From an uncultured Bacteroidales bacterium (GTDB lineage Bacteria > Bacteroidota > Bacteroidia > Bacteroidales > Bacteroidaceae), in assembly GCA_945828345.1 (NCBI GenBank), contig CALZRA010000006.1, positions 1-40,342 on the forward strand: DNA of 40,342 nt. The letters run 5' to 3'. Positions 26,542-34,419 of the stretch are shown here, in pieces. Numbering within the stretch: position 1 is the first letter of the stretch; the number at the start of each line of letters is the position of its first letter. The position numbers and the translations under genes are program-made. The notes under the pieces are model-generated. The model was given only the letters and a program-made list of their open reading frames with translations. It ran no database searches and had not been told where the DNA came from.

Positions 26542-28467
26542 TTAAGCTTTGACTTCTGTGGTCCCGCCTTCGAGAATGGCCGTACAGATGTGCGCCGCGT
26601 CGAGTCCCACGGCCTGGCGCAGCTCGTCGACCTTGCCGTGCTCGACAAAGAGGTCGGGCAGGCCGAGTCGCGTGAGGCGGGGGTGGTAGCCGTGGTCGTC
26701 AAGCCATTCGAGCACGGCACTGCCCATGCCGCCTTGGCGCACGCCGTCCTCGACGGTGACCACGTGGTCGAAGCGGCTGCCCACCTCGTGGAGCAGCTCC
26801 TCGTCGAGCGGCTTGAGAAAGCGCAGGTCGTAGTGGGCCACCTTCAGGCCGGGCTTCAGCTCCTCGGCCAGGGCGATGGCGCGGGCTGCCTCGGTGCCGA
26901 TAGGTCCGAGGGTGACTACGGCGGTGCCTTGGCCCTGCTTCAGACAGCGTCCCTTGCCCACGGGCACGGCTTCGAGCGGCACGCGCCAGTCGACCAGCGA
27001 GCCGCTGCCGCGCGGGTAGCGTATGACGAAGGTGCCCATGTCGGGCAGGGTGGCCGTGTACATGAGGCGGCGCAGCTCGGCCTCGTCGTAGGGCGAGCAG
27101 ATGGTCAGGTTCGGGATGGGGCGCAGGGCGGCCAGGTCGAAGGCTCCGTGGTGGGTAGGCCCGTCTTCGCCCACCAGTCCCGCGCGGTCCAGACAGAGCA
27201 CCACGGGCAGGTTGAGCAGGGCCGCGTCGTGAATCACGTTGTCGTAGGCGCGCTGGGCGAACGATGAGTAGATGTTGCAGAAGGGCAGCAGGCCCTCCTT
27301 GGCCATGCCGGCGGCGAAGGTCACGGCGTGGCCCTCGGCGATGCCCACGTCGAAGGCGCGGTCGGGCAGGGCGTTCATCAGTATGTTCATCGAGCAGCCT
27401 GTGGGCATGGCCGGCGTCACGCCCACGATGCGCTTGTCGGCCTGGGCCAGTTCGAGCAGCGTGTGGCCGAACACGTCCTGGAACTTGGGCGGAACGGGTC
27501 TCTCCGGTTCCTCAACCAGCCGTTCGCCGCTCTGTATGTCAAACTTGCCCGGTGCGTGCCAGATGGTGGCCTCCTCTTCGGCCGGCTTGTAGCCCTTGCC
27601 CTTGACGGTGTGTATGTGGAGCAGTTTCGGCCCCTTCATCTCCTTGATTTCGCGCAGTATGCGCACGAGTTCCACCACGTCGTGGCCGTCGGTGGGCCCG
27701 AAGTAGCGTATGTTCATCCCCTCGAAGATGTTCTGCTGGTTGGCGAGCAGCGACTTCACCGAGTTGTTGAAGCGCAGGATGGCCCTGCGGCGGTCCTCGC
27801 CGAGCAGCCCCCACTGCGTGAGCTTCTGCGACACCTCGAAGCGCAGGCGGTTGTACCAGCTGGAGGTGTGGAGGTGCATGAGGTAGCTGTTCATGCCGCC
27901 CACGGCGCGGTCAATGCTCATGTTGTTGTCGTTGAGTATGATGAGCATGTTGTTGGGCGTGTCCGACACGTTGTTGAGCCCTTCGAAGGCCAGTCCGCCG
28001 CTCATGGCCCCGTCGCCGATGAGGGCCACCACGTGGCGGTCGTCCTCTCCCTTCTTGAGCGCGGCGAGCGACATGCCGAGGGCCGCCGATATGGAGTTGG
28101 AGGCGTGTCCGCAGGGGAAGGTGTCATAGTCGCTTTCGAGCGGTGAGGGGAAGGGCCTGATGCCGTGCAGCTTGCGGTTGGTATGGAAGGCATCGCGCCG
28201 TCCCGTGATGATTTTGTGTCCGTAGGCTTGGTGTCCCACGTCCCACACGATGCGGTCGTAGGGCGTGTTGAACACGTAGTGCATGGCCACGGTGATTTCC
28301 ACCGTGCCCAGGCTCGACGCGAAGTGTCCGGGGTTGTCGGCCAGTTCGTTGATGATGTCTTGGCGCAGCTCGTCGCACACGGCGGGCAGTTCTCCGATGC
28401 TGAGCTTGCGGAGGTCGGCCGGCGAGTCGATATGCGGGAGATATGTAAAGTGAGTTTCCTGTTGCAT
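26542..28467 (-). CDS. dxs: 1-deoxy-D-xylulose-5-phosphate synthase
   Basis: Dxs condenses pyruvate and glyceraldehyde-3-phosphate to DXP, the first step of the MEP route to isoprenoids and a precursor of thiamine and pyridoxal. The 641-aa protein has [12 protein letters not shown] (75-86), the thiamine diphosphate motif GDGAMSGG (151-158) continued by [10 protein letters not shown], the central transketolase region with [13 protein letters not shown], and a C-terminal domain with [16 protein letters not shown]. Full length. It is the first gene of a minus-strand operon with trkA and trkH and has a consensus promoter that lies in a dispersed repeat. Confidence 0.97.
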   Translation of the reverse strand: MQQETHFTYLPHIDSPADLRKLSIGELPAVCDELRQDIINELADNPGHFASSLGTVEITVAMHYVFNTPYDRIVWDVGHQAYGHKIITGRRDAFHTNRKLHGIRPFPSPLESDYDTFPCGHASNSISAALGMSLAALKKGEDDRHVVALIGDGAMSGGLAFEGLNNVSDTPNNMLIILNDNNMSIDRAVGGMNSYLMHLHTSSWYNRLRFEVSQKLTQWGLLGEDRRRAILRFNNSVKSLLANQQNIFEGMNIRYFGPTDGHDVVELVRILREIKEMKGPKLLHIHTVKGKGYKPAEEEATIWHAPGKFDIQSGERLVEEPERPVPPKFQDVFGHTLLELAQADKRIVGVTPAMPTGCSMNILMNALPDRAFDVGIAEGHAVTFAAGMAKEGLLPFCNIYSSFAQRAYDNVIHDAALLNLPVVLCLDRAGLVGEDGPTHHGAFDLAALRPIPNLTICSPYDEAELRRLMYTATLPDMGTFVIRYPRGSGSLVDWRVPLEAVPVGKGRCLKQGQGTAVVTLGPIGTEAARAIALAEELKPGLKVAHYDLRFLKPLDEELLHEVGSRFDHVVTVEDGVRQGGMGSAVLEWLDDHGYHPRLTRLGLPDLFVEHGKVDELRQAVGLDAAHICTAILEGGTTEVKA

Positions 28468-28493
28468 TTCTCAGGCGAAATGTTTGCCGCTTG

Positions 28494-28524
28494 CAAAGGT
28501 AGTGCAAGGCGAGCGCAGTGCAAA
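28494..28524 (-). promoter_or_regulatory. dxs promoter carried by a repeat
   Basis: On the minus strand TTTG (28524-28521), 19 bases and TACCTTTG (28501-28494) form a full consensus promoter. The -7 box ends 26 bp before the dxs ATG, leaving a leader of about 20 bases. All but the last base of the -7 box, and the entire -33 box, lie in the first 69-bp repeat copy. Confidence 0.8.
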
Positions 28525-28647
28525 AGAAAAGCTGAAAGATTTTCTTTTAGCACTGCCGAGCCGCCGCCTACCTTATGAAAAGGTAGTGCAAGGCGAGCGC
28601 AGTGCAAAAGAAAAGCTGAAAGATTTTCTTTTTGCACTGCCGAGCCG
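28495..28647. repeat. 69-bp direct repeat, two copies
   Basis: Copy 1 (28495-28563) and copy 2 (28579-28647) start aaaggtagtgcaaggcgagc and end gcactgccgagccg; they differ at one position (28549, a versus t) and are separated by 15 bp. Each can fold on itself: ggcgagcgcagtgcaaaag pairs imperfectly with ctttttgcactgccgagcc. Copy 1 supplies the dxs promoter; in copy 2 the base before the repeat is different, so the -7 box reads TACCTTTT. Sequences of this kind are, from memory, dispersed in Bacteroidales genomes. Confidence 0.9.
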
Positions 28648-28663
28648 CGGGTGGGGCGGGGGG

Positions 28664-28762
28664 CCGGATGTTCCGGATTATCTGGATTGTCTGGATGTTC
28701 CGGATTGCCCGGAGTTTCTGGATTATCCGGATAGTCCGGATTTTCCGGAGCATCCGGCCTCT
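28664..28762 (+). repeat. 9-bp unit array 3 (11 units)
   Basis: Eleven units of CYGGRNNNY (ccggatgtt, ccggattat, ctggattgt, ctggatgtt, ccggattgc, ccggagttt and so on), with the same last unit as array 1 (ccggcctct). A G-rich run (28650-28663) precedes it and a C-rich run (28763-28784) follows. It lies in the divergent gap between dxs and the omega-amidase gene, between the 69-bp repeats and the second 61-bp element. Confidence 0.92.
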
Positions 28763-28786
28763 CCGCCCTCCGCCCCCTCCCGCCGA

Positions 28787-28847
28787 AACAACTCGGCACT
28801 TAGAATTTTCTAAGTGCCGCTCAGACAATCCTAAGTGCCGAGTTGTT
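28787..28847. repeat. 61-bp three-arm palindromic element, copy 2
   Basis: The same length and arm positions as 343-403: left arm aacaactcggcacttag, internal arm ctaagtgccg, right arm ctaagtgccgagttgtt. The loops differ (aatttt and ctcagacaatc here). The 28468-28974 gap also has two small hairpins after this element, ccccg/cgggg (28863-28882) and gggcgg/ccgccc (28886-28903), and a weak TAACTTTA box at 28912-28919. Confidence 0.85.
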
Positions 28848-28974
28848 TTGCCGCTCCCTGCACCCCGCAAATATTTTCGGGGAGGGGGCGGTCTTTTCCG
28901 CCCGGAAGGCCTAACTTTACCGCGCAAACCTGGGAGCGGGCCTCGCGCGCGCGTTCTTTAATATATATACTACC

Positions 28975-29721
28975 ATGAGACTGACCTTACTGCAAACCGA
29001 GCCGGTGTGGCGCGATGTCGCCCGGAGCATCGAACAGGCTGAGAGGCTGCTGGAGGGAGCCGGGCCGGCCGATGTCTACGTCCTGCCCGAAATGTGGGCC
29101 ACGGGCTTCGATGCCGAACTGGCCGAGCCGACCCGCCGGGGCAGCGCGGAGGCACTGGAGTGGATGACCGATGCCGCCTGCCGCCTCGATGCCGCCGTGG
29201 CCGGCACCCTCCCGTGGCCCGAAGCGGACGACGGCAGCTGGCGTAACCGCTTCTTCTTCGTTACCCCGCAGGGCGTGGCGGCCCACTACGACAAGCGCCA
29301 CCTCTTCGCGCCCGCCCGCGAGGACCGCAGCTTCGTGGCCGGCGAGGCCGACACCGTGGTGGACTGGCGCGGCTGGCGATTCAGGCTGCAAACGTGTTTC
29401 GACCTGCGCTTTCCCGAGAGCGGGCGCAACCGCCGCAGCGAGCCATACGACGCGGTGCTCTACGCCGCCAGCTGGCCCGCCTCGCGCCGGCGGGCCTGGG
29501 ACGCGCTGCTCGTGGCCCGCGCCATCGAGAACCAGGCCTACTGTGTGGGCGTGAACCGCGTGGGGAGCGACCCCTACTGTGCCTACAACGGCGGGTCGGC
29601 TGCCGTCAGTCCGGGCGGCGAGGTGCTGTGCCGGCTGGAGGGTGCGGCGCAGGCCCACACCGTGGAGTTGGACGAAGGGGCCATCGCGCGGCAACGCAGC
29701 CGCTTCGCCACTTTGGCGTGA
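28975..29721 (+). CDS. carbon-nitrogen hydrolase, omega-amidase (YafV/Nit2) type
   Basis: The 248-aa protein has the nitrilase-superfamily triad: Glu in VLPEMWATGF (E39), Lys in HYDKRHLF (K107) and Cys in TCFDLRFPE (C141). The sequence around each residue fits the omega-amidase subgroup, which hydrolyses alpha-ketoglutaramate or alpha-ketosuccinamate, the by-products of glutamine and asparagine transamination. The fold is complete through GGSAAVSPGGEVL; the length is close to that of YafV (256). The start at 28975 follows an A/T-rich stretch (tttaatatatatactacc). Monocistronic. The substrate is inferred from family only. Confidence 0.9.
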   Translation: MRLTLLQTEPVWRDVARSIEQAERLLEGAGPADVYVLPEMWATGFDAELAEPTRRGSAEALEWMTDAACRLDAAVAGTLPWPEADDGSWRNRFFFVTPQGVAAHYDKRHLFAPAREDRSFVAGEADTVVDWRGWRFRLQTCFDLRFPESGRNRRSEPYDAVLYAASWPASRRRAWDALLVARAIENQAYCVGVNRVGSDPYCAYNGGSAAVSPGGEVLCRLEGAAQAHTVELDEGAIARQRSRFATLA

Positions 29722-29763
29722 GTGGGCCGAAGCGTTAAAAATGTGCATTGTTCTGACCAAAAT

Positions 29764-29795
29764 GTTGGAGCGGTTGACGAAAAGGCGTACATTTG
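29764..29795 (+). promoter_or_regulatory. promoter of the small ORF and lipoprotein
   Basis: TACATTTG at 29788-29795 fits TAnnTTTG, with GTTG (one mismatch to TTTG) 20 bases upstream at 29764-29767. The leader to the ATG at 29848 would be about 48 bases. Confidence 0.6.
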
Positions 29796-29847
29796 CGAAG
29801 TAAACATGGATACGTCGAAAACAAACATCAAATATAACAAGCGAACT

Positions 29848-30033
29848 ATGAACATGACCCAACAGCTGGCAGTGGGTGTGAAGCACGCTTACTGTCCCCC
29901 GGCCTTGAGCCGGATAGAGTGCCGCCCGGGCGTGCTGCTGAATAGCAGCGGCGGGGAGCTAAGATTCGGTGAAGAAGGCGGAGCCGGCGCAGATTACACC
30001 GTGGATGACATTATTGACGAAGGCGACTTTTAA
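29848..30033 (+). CDS. small ORF (61 aa) upstream of the fimbrillin-like lipoprotein
   Basis: The frame runs from ATG 29848 to TAA 30033, 10 bp before the lipoprotein start. It reads MNMTQQLAVGVKHAYCPP at the start, has two cysteines (C16, C25), RPGVLLNSSGG at 26-36 and a Gly/acidic tail ending TVDDIIDEGDF. No signal peptide. An in-frame ATG at 29806 would give 75 aa, but it lies very close to the promoter box. Many Bacteroidales genomes have small proteins of this layout (short, central GVL..SSG-like segment, acidic end) before fimbrillin-like or surface genes; this resemblance is from memory and not verified. The function is unknown. Confidence 0.6.
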   Translation: MNMTQQLAVGVKHAYCPPALSRIECRPGVLLNSSGGELRFGEEGGAGADYTVDDIIDEGDF

Positions 30034-30043
30034 CACGAGGACT

Positions 30044-31930
30044 ATGAAAAGCATGAGCAAACCATTGATAGCAGCCGCTATGGGCTGCATGGCTATGGCC
30101 TGGACGGGCTGTAGCGACGACAATTTCGAACAGAAGCCTTCGAACCCCCAGCCGCAGCCCCTGTACCATACGGTGGTGCTGGAGTCCGTCATGAACCAGC
30201 AGGACAGCGACGCGCAGAGCCGCACCGTGATCGAATCGAGCGTAAACGGCTACTATGCCAAGTGGAGCGTGGGCGACGTGATCGACTTCTTCGAGTATGC
30301 CGAGAACGTGCCCGTGAGCGTGACTTCGGAGGAGGGTCAGACGGTGACCACCTACGATAACATAAGCAGCAAGTATGTGTCGGCTGCACTGGGAGAATCA
30401 GACATTCGCCTCGGCAAGGCCAGCTTCCAGGTAAATCTGGCAGCGGCCAATCAAGGAGGAACAGCCTACACCTATGTGGCCGTCTATCCGCACACGTCGT
30501 ATAAGGCGGGTGATCCCTATGAGTCTTTCATGGCTGTCAACCAGTGGGAGTCGGAGAGCGACGACAGCTATAAGTGGTGGAAGGAAGATTGGGGCTATAG
30601 CGGTCCGTATGTGAAGCCGCACCCCATTGTGATGGTGGTACTGCCGAATAAGCAGTCACCCACAGCCAGCAGCTTCGACCCCAAGGCCGACCTGATGGTG
30701 TCGAAGCTCAAGAGGACGGATGAGCAGCTTACCGGCAGCGAGCCGCTCACCTTTGCCCGCTTCGGCTCAGTCATCAAGATAACCGTCAAGGGGCTTGATT
30801 CCTATAAAGGACAGACCGTAAGGTCCGCTCAATTCGGCTTCGACGAGAGCTACGGCGGCAACCAGAATGCCGAATATGACACCGCGCTCGAACGGTTGAG
30901 GTACTACAAGGGATTCCAAAGGTTTGACCTGACACCGAAGAACGTGACGGTGAAGGATGACGGCACGGTCGACCTGTGGATCAGGGCCTATCCAGGCGAA
31001 ATTACCGGATGGTTCCGCGTGGACCTGACCTTGAAGGATGAGTCGAGCAATGAGACCGTCCTGTCCCGCAGGGTTGACCTGCAGGCGGCGGGCAAGAGCC
31101 TGAAGTTTGAGGAAGGCAGCATGACAACCTTCGGCGTGACGAATCTGGGCGTGGCCGACGTGGAGCCTGTGTCGAGCGAGAACATCACGCACCAGGTCAA
31201 CGAGACAGCCGACGGCTTCACTGTGACCTGGACCGGTGTGGAGAACGCCCAGGGTTACGAATGCTGGTATTGTAAGAGTGGGGAAGAATCAGTAAAGGTG
31301 AAGCTGACACCCACGTGCATCGATGCAGGTGCTGACAAGTGGCAGGTGACAGCGTCGGGTCTTGACCCCGCCCAGTATAATGTGTTTATCCGTCCTGTGC
31401 CCGACGAGGGCCATGCCATGAAGACTGGTCTGGATGAGGCACAGTTGGCCACCTGCGAGTACGTTTACGTGGGCGTGGAAAGGGAGTATTACCTATCGCT
31501 GTGCAACCTGACGACCCAGGAAATCGATGGATTGGGAGCGGAGCTGGATTTCACTTCGTCAGGATTCAAGGCCATGGGATTCAACATGGGTGTCAGAAAC
31601 TGTGAATACTTATATGCGATTACTGGCAAGACCTTCAAGTTCTATACCACGGAGGTGCCCTACCGCAGGTTTGTCGGGCTGCGTATCTCTGCTAAATCGA
31701 AAGAGACAGTCGAGAGGCTCACGGTGTACGCCACGAACACGCCGGGCAGCACGGAAGGCGCGGTGAAGCTGTCCGCTCCGACCATTACGGAATATAGCAG
31801 CTATGTCGTTGCCGTGTATGATTTGCCCGAGGGCGACTACAAGCACTTCTATATGGAGGGCTTCTACACTCAAAACGATGAAGTGGGACTCTTGTCTATC
31901 ACCGATATGAGCGTGAATGGCTATGAGTAA
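30044..31930 (+). CDS. fimbrillin-like surface lipoprotein
   Basis: The 628-aa product has a lipoprotein signal with lipobox AWTGC (C23) followed by SDDNFE, the acidic Bacteroidetes signal for surface export. The following region has the fimbrillin-type pattern: SRTVIESSVNGYYAKWSVGDVI, then a strand-rich domain (SEPLTFARFGSVIKITVKGL) typical of Mfa/Fim family repeats. A fibronectin-III-like domain follows (about 390-480, with GFTVTWTGVENAQGYECWY). The frame is open back to 29969, but ATG at 30044 gives the lipoprotein signal. It could be a fimbrial tip or anchor, or another adhesin; the exact family is unsure. Probably cotranscribed with the small ORF. Confidence 0.75.
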   Translation: MKSMSKPLIAAAMGCMAMAWTGCSDDNFEQKPSNPQPQPLYHTVVLESVMNQQDSDAQSRTVIESSVNGYYAKWSVGDVIDFFEYAENVPVSVTSEEGQTVTTYDNISSKYVSAALGESDIRLGKASFQVNLAAANQGGTAYTYVAVYPHTSYKAGDPYESFMAVNQWESESDDSYKWWKEDWGYSGPYVKPHPIVMVVLPNKQSPTASSFDPKADLMVSKLKRTDEQLTGSEPLTFARFGSVIKITVKGLDSYKGQTVRSAQFGFDESYGGNQNAEYDTALERLRYYKGFQRFDLTPKNVTVKDDGTVDLWIRAYPGEITGWFRVDLTLKDESSNETVLSRRVDLQAAGKSLKFEEGSMTTFGVTNLGVADVEPVSSENITHQVNETADGFTVTWTGVENAQGYECWYCKSGEESVKVKLTPTCIDAGADKWQVTASGLDPAQYNVFIRPVPDEGHAMKTGLDEAQLATCEYVYVGVEREYYLSLCNLTTQEIDGLGAELDFTSSGFKAMGFNMGVRNCEYLYAITGKTFKFYTTEVPYRRFVGLRISAKSKETVERLTVYATNTPGSTEGAVKLSAPTITEYSSYVVAVYDLPEGDYKHFYMEGFYTQNDEVGLLSITDMSVNGYE

Positions 31931-31970
31931 GCCGTGTAGGCAGTTCCCGGCTGTCGGACAGCCATGACAG

Positions 31971-32053
31971 AGGCCGTGAGGCCAGCCCAAGAAAAAAGGT
32001 GATGAGGTTCGTTGAACTTCATCACCTTTTTTCTTGGGCTGGCCCCACGGCCT
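31971..32053. terminator. 40-bp-stem palindrome between convergent genes
   Basis: Bases 31971-32010 pair with 32014-32053 around a 3-base loop. Only 31979/32045 is mismatched and 32006/32018 is a G-T pair. The central part is an A6/T6-flanked stem (aaaaaaggtgatga ... tcatcacctttttt), a classic bidirectional terminator; the outer 20 bp are extra. It lies between the stop codons of the lipoprotein (31930) and the nitroreductase (32078). Confidence 0.9.
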
Positions 32054-32077
32054 TGTGCGGTCGAGGCCTGCGGCGCG

Positions 32078-32587
32078 TCAGAGGCGGTCGACCAGCTCGG
32101 CGAGCGGCAGCCGGTCCTTGGCCTTCTGCGGGCAGTCGGGAGCGATGTGGCCCACGGGCAGAATCACCACCGCCTCATGGTCGGGCAGCGGGAAGAGGCT
32201 GCGCATGAGGTCGGGGTCGTAGTTACACACCCAGCAGCTGCCCAGTCCGCGCTCGGTGGCAGCCAGACAGATGTGTTCGGCAGCGATGGCCACGTCGATG
32301 TCGCCGTGCGCCTTCTGGTCGGCAGCGCGCGTCCAGCAGCGGCCCGTGTGGGCGTAACACACGATGTAGAGCGGCGCGGTGGCAAACCATTCGCGGTTGT
32401 AGACCTGGCGCAGGCGCGCCTTGGCCTCCTCGCTTTCGACCACCACGAAGCGCCAGGGCTGGCGGTTGACAGCCGAGGGAGCCAGACGGGCACATTCCAA
32501 CAGGTAGTCGAGGTCGGAGGGACTGACCTTCTGGTCGGTGAATTTGCGCGCCGAGAAGCGCTGGCGCGAGAGTTCAAGCATGTTCAT
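32078..32587 (-). CDS. nitroreductase-family FMN oxidoreductase
   Basis: The 169-aa product has the family N-terminus RQRFSARKFTDQKVS, the FMN-phosphate contact ARLAPSAVNRQPWRF (about 33-47), the DIDVAIAAEHICLAATERGLGSCWV helix region and a C-terminal PVGHIAPDCPQKAKDR. These flavoenzymes reduce nitro compounds, quinones or related acceptors with NAD(P)H. It is a short member, as is common in Bacteroidetes. The physiological substrate is unknown. Start at 32587, 4 bp from the stop codon of the upstream TolB-like gene, so cotranscription is likely; MLEL three residues later is an alternative start. Confidence 0.92.
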   Translation of the reverse strand: MNMLELSRQRFSARKFTDQKVSPSDLDYLLECARLAPSAVNRQPWRFVVVESEEAKARLRQVYNREWFATAPLYIVCYAHTGRCWTRAADQKAHGDIDVAIAAEHICLAATERGLGSCWVCNYDPDLMRSLFPLPDHEAVVILPVGHIAPDCPQKAKDRLPLAELVDRL

Positions 32588-32590
32588 GGT

Positions 32591-34129
32591 TCAAGGATTT
32601 TTGCGGTAAGTCACCTTGCCCGTTCGGTCGTCGGCATAGATGCATTCCTTCAGCTTCTCGGAGCTGATGGACACAGCGTCGCGTGTGAGTTCGGGCACGT
32701 TGTAGCTCTTGGTGAGCAGCAGGTTCTGTTCGGGGTCGGCTTGCGGCAGGATGAACGCCTTGTGGGCCTGACCCTTCGTGTCGAAGTAGGCTATGTAGGG
32801 ACGGGTGTAGGAGCCGTCGTCGCGGCGGGAGCTGAAGACAATCCAGCGACCGTTGGAGCTCCAGGTGTGGTAGCTGTCGACACCCTTGCTGTTGGCTGCT
32901 TCGAGCGGGCGGACTTCGCCGGTAGCGAGGTCCTTCACGTAGAGGTCGGAGGAGGAGTGCCAGATGTGGAACTGACCGAAGTCGGCCAGGGTGAAGAGCA
33001 CGTAGCGGCCGTCGGGACTGACGCGCGGCACGGCGCAGCTGCGCTCCATGGCTGCACAGTCCACTTCGGTCTGCGGCTGGCCGAAGGTGCCCGTGGCGGG
33101 GTCAAAGCTGATGCTCATGAGGTTGTAGCGCACCTGGCGGCAGATGCGCGTGATGATGTCCTGGCGCTGCTGGGCCGTGGTGCCGGCAAATTCGGGCACG
33201 TGGGCCGAGCAGTAGAACACCTTGAGGCCGTCGGGACTCCAGCAGGGGAAGGTCTCCAGCTCCGCTTCCGTCTTCAGAATGTTGCTTATCTGCTGCTTGT
33301 CGGCATCGTAGAACACGAGGTCCGAGCCGTAGTCGACCACCTCAATCTTGTCGTGGTCTATCATGTGGAATGTCTGGCCCGTCTGGTTGGAGGAGAAGAC
33401 GACCCAGTTGCGCTGCGGGTGCCACGAGGGGTAGACCGAGTTGGAGAGCACAGAGTCGCACTTCATGTTCATCTTCACGGCCTTTCCGCCGTCGATGAAC
33501 ACCGTGCCGCCGTGCTTGGCGCGCACGTGGAAGAGCATGCGCCGCGTGCTGTAGTTCTGGTAGTTGTGGCAGTTGACGCAGTGGTTGTCGGCGTCGCTGT
33601 ACGAGCGGTTGTTCTCGTAGATGGTGTGCACGTCGAAGCCCTGTAGGTCGCGCTGGTAGAGGCCCAGCTGGCGGTAGAGCTCATAGGACGGCTCGATGAG
33701 GCGGTAGGAGAGGTAGCGGTCGATGGGCTCGGCGGCCACGGTGAGGGTGTAGGCGGGAAACCGGACCCAACCGCTGTCGCGGCGGGCGTAGAGCGTGACG
33801 GTGAGGTCGCGGCCCTTGTTGGCCTCGAGCAGGCCGCGCCATTCGAGCGAGTCGAAGCAGAGCTTGCCGTCGGCCGAGGCGGCTGCGAGCACCTGGCGGC
33901 CTGCGCCCTCGATGCAGCCGACGTAGGCGGTGCCGGCGGAGCGCACCTGGATGTTGAGCGGGGCGATGTTGGGCGGAATGACTATGCCGCGGTAGTCGGG
34001 ATAGATGTGGGCTGCCTCCTGAACGGCTGTGCTCTGTTCGGGCAGGCGGGCCTCGGGCCGGTTGCAGGCTGCGGTGAGCAGGGCCAGCACGAGGGCGGTG
34101 AGAGAGGGAAGGAAGGTTTTGGGTTTCAT
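32591..34129 (-). CDS. TolB-like PD40 lipoprotein with a CXXCH motif
   Basis: The 512-aa product begins with a lipoprotein signal (lipobox LLTAAC, C22). A CXXCH motif (C184-V-N-C187-H188), the covalent heme c attachment sequence, sits between an N-terminal strand region and a propeller. The propeller has four or so PD40/TolB-like blades: SWHPQRNWVVFSSN, CWSPDGLKVFYCS, RVSPDGRYVLFTL and SSNGRWIVFSSRRDD. Related Bacteroides proteins are annotated TolB-like or cytochrome c biosynthesis proteins; the function is not known. Start ATG at 34129 gives the lipoprotein signal, while the frame further upstream runs through tandem repeats and is rejected. The DUF6057-like gene lies upstream on the same strand. 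Confidence 0.85.
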   Translation of the reverse strand: MKPKTFLPSLTALVLALLTAACNRPEARLPEQSTAVQEAAHIYPDYRGIVIPPNIAPLNIQVRSAGTAYVGCIEGAGRQVLAAASADGKLCFDSLEWRGLLEANKGRDLTVTLYARRDSGWVRFPAYTLTVAAEPIDRYLSYRLIEPSYELYRQLGLYQRDLQGFDVHTIYENNRSYSDADNHCVNCHNYQNYSTRRMLFHVRAKHGGTVFIDGGKAVKMNMKCDSVLSNSVYPSWHPQRNWVVFSSNQTGQTFHMIDHDKIEVVDYGSDLVFYDADKQQISNILKTEAELETFPCWSPDGLKVFYCSAHVPEFAGTTAQQRQDIITRICRQVRYNLMSISFDPATGTFGQPQTEVDCAAMERSCAVPRVSPDGRYVLFTLADFGQFHIWHSSSDLYVKDLATGEVRPLEAANSKGVDSYHTWSSNGRWIVFSSRRDDGSYTRPYIAYFDTKGQAHKAFILPQADPEQNLLLTKSYNVPELTRDAVSISSEKLKECIYADDRTGKVTYRKNP

Positions 34130-34160
34130 GGGGCTGTCGCCTTGGTTCGGTTGGGGGATT

Positions 34161-34205
34161 AGGGCCCCGCAGCGGAACTGCGGGGAACGGTGGTCAGCGG
34201 ACGGG
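34161..34205. repeat. 45-bp dispersed hairpin repeat, intergenic copy
   Basis: Forty-four of 45 bases match 2925-2969 within surE. The hairpin ccccgcag-cggaa-ctgcgggg is preserved. It lies 32 bp upstream of the TolB-like gene start (minus strand) and runs into the 64-bp tandem repeat. Confidence 0.85.
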
Positions 34206-34373
34206 GGCCTCACAGCGGAACTGCGGGCGGGAAGGGGCGCGGACGACCGCAAGAGAAGCCGCGGACGGGGGCCTCACAGCGGAACTGCGGGCGGGAAGGG
34301 GCGCGGACGACCGCAAGAGAAGCCGCGGACGGGGGCCTCGCAGCGGGACTGCGGGCGGGAAGGGGCGCGGACG
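34197..34373. repeat. 64-bp tandem repeat, about 2.8 copies
   Basis: Units begin gcggacgggggcctcacagc and end accgcaagagaagcc: 34197-34260, 34261-34324 and a partial third at 34325-34373. Units 1 and 2 are identical; unit 3 has two or three changes. Each unit includes cagcggaactgcgg, the hairpin core of the 45-bp repeat, so the two families are related. The unit length is not a multiple of three. The 290-bp gap between the DUF6057-like and TolB-like genes is almost all repeat, extremely G-rich on the plus strand. Confidence 0.92.
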
Positions 34374-34419
34374 GGAGCGGGAAGGGGCGCGGGCAGGGAG
34401 GCCGCGGGCGGGGAGGGTG

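Noticed and set aside
28787..28847. Insertion-sequence terminal repeat
   Set aside because: No transposase gene or paired end within reach; the whole 61 bp is one self-contained folded unit.
29969..30043. Upstream start of the fimbrillin-like lipoprotein
   Set aside because: The extra 25 residues overlap the small ORF in another frame and would mask the lipoprotein signal at 30044.
34130..34252. Upstream extension of the TolB-like lipoprotein
   Set aside because: It would run through the 45-bp and 64-bp repeats and bury the lipoprotein signal that begins at 34129.
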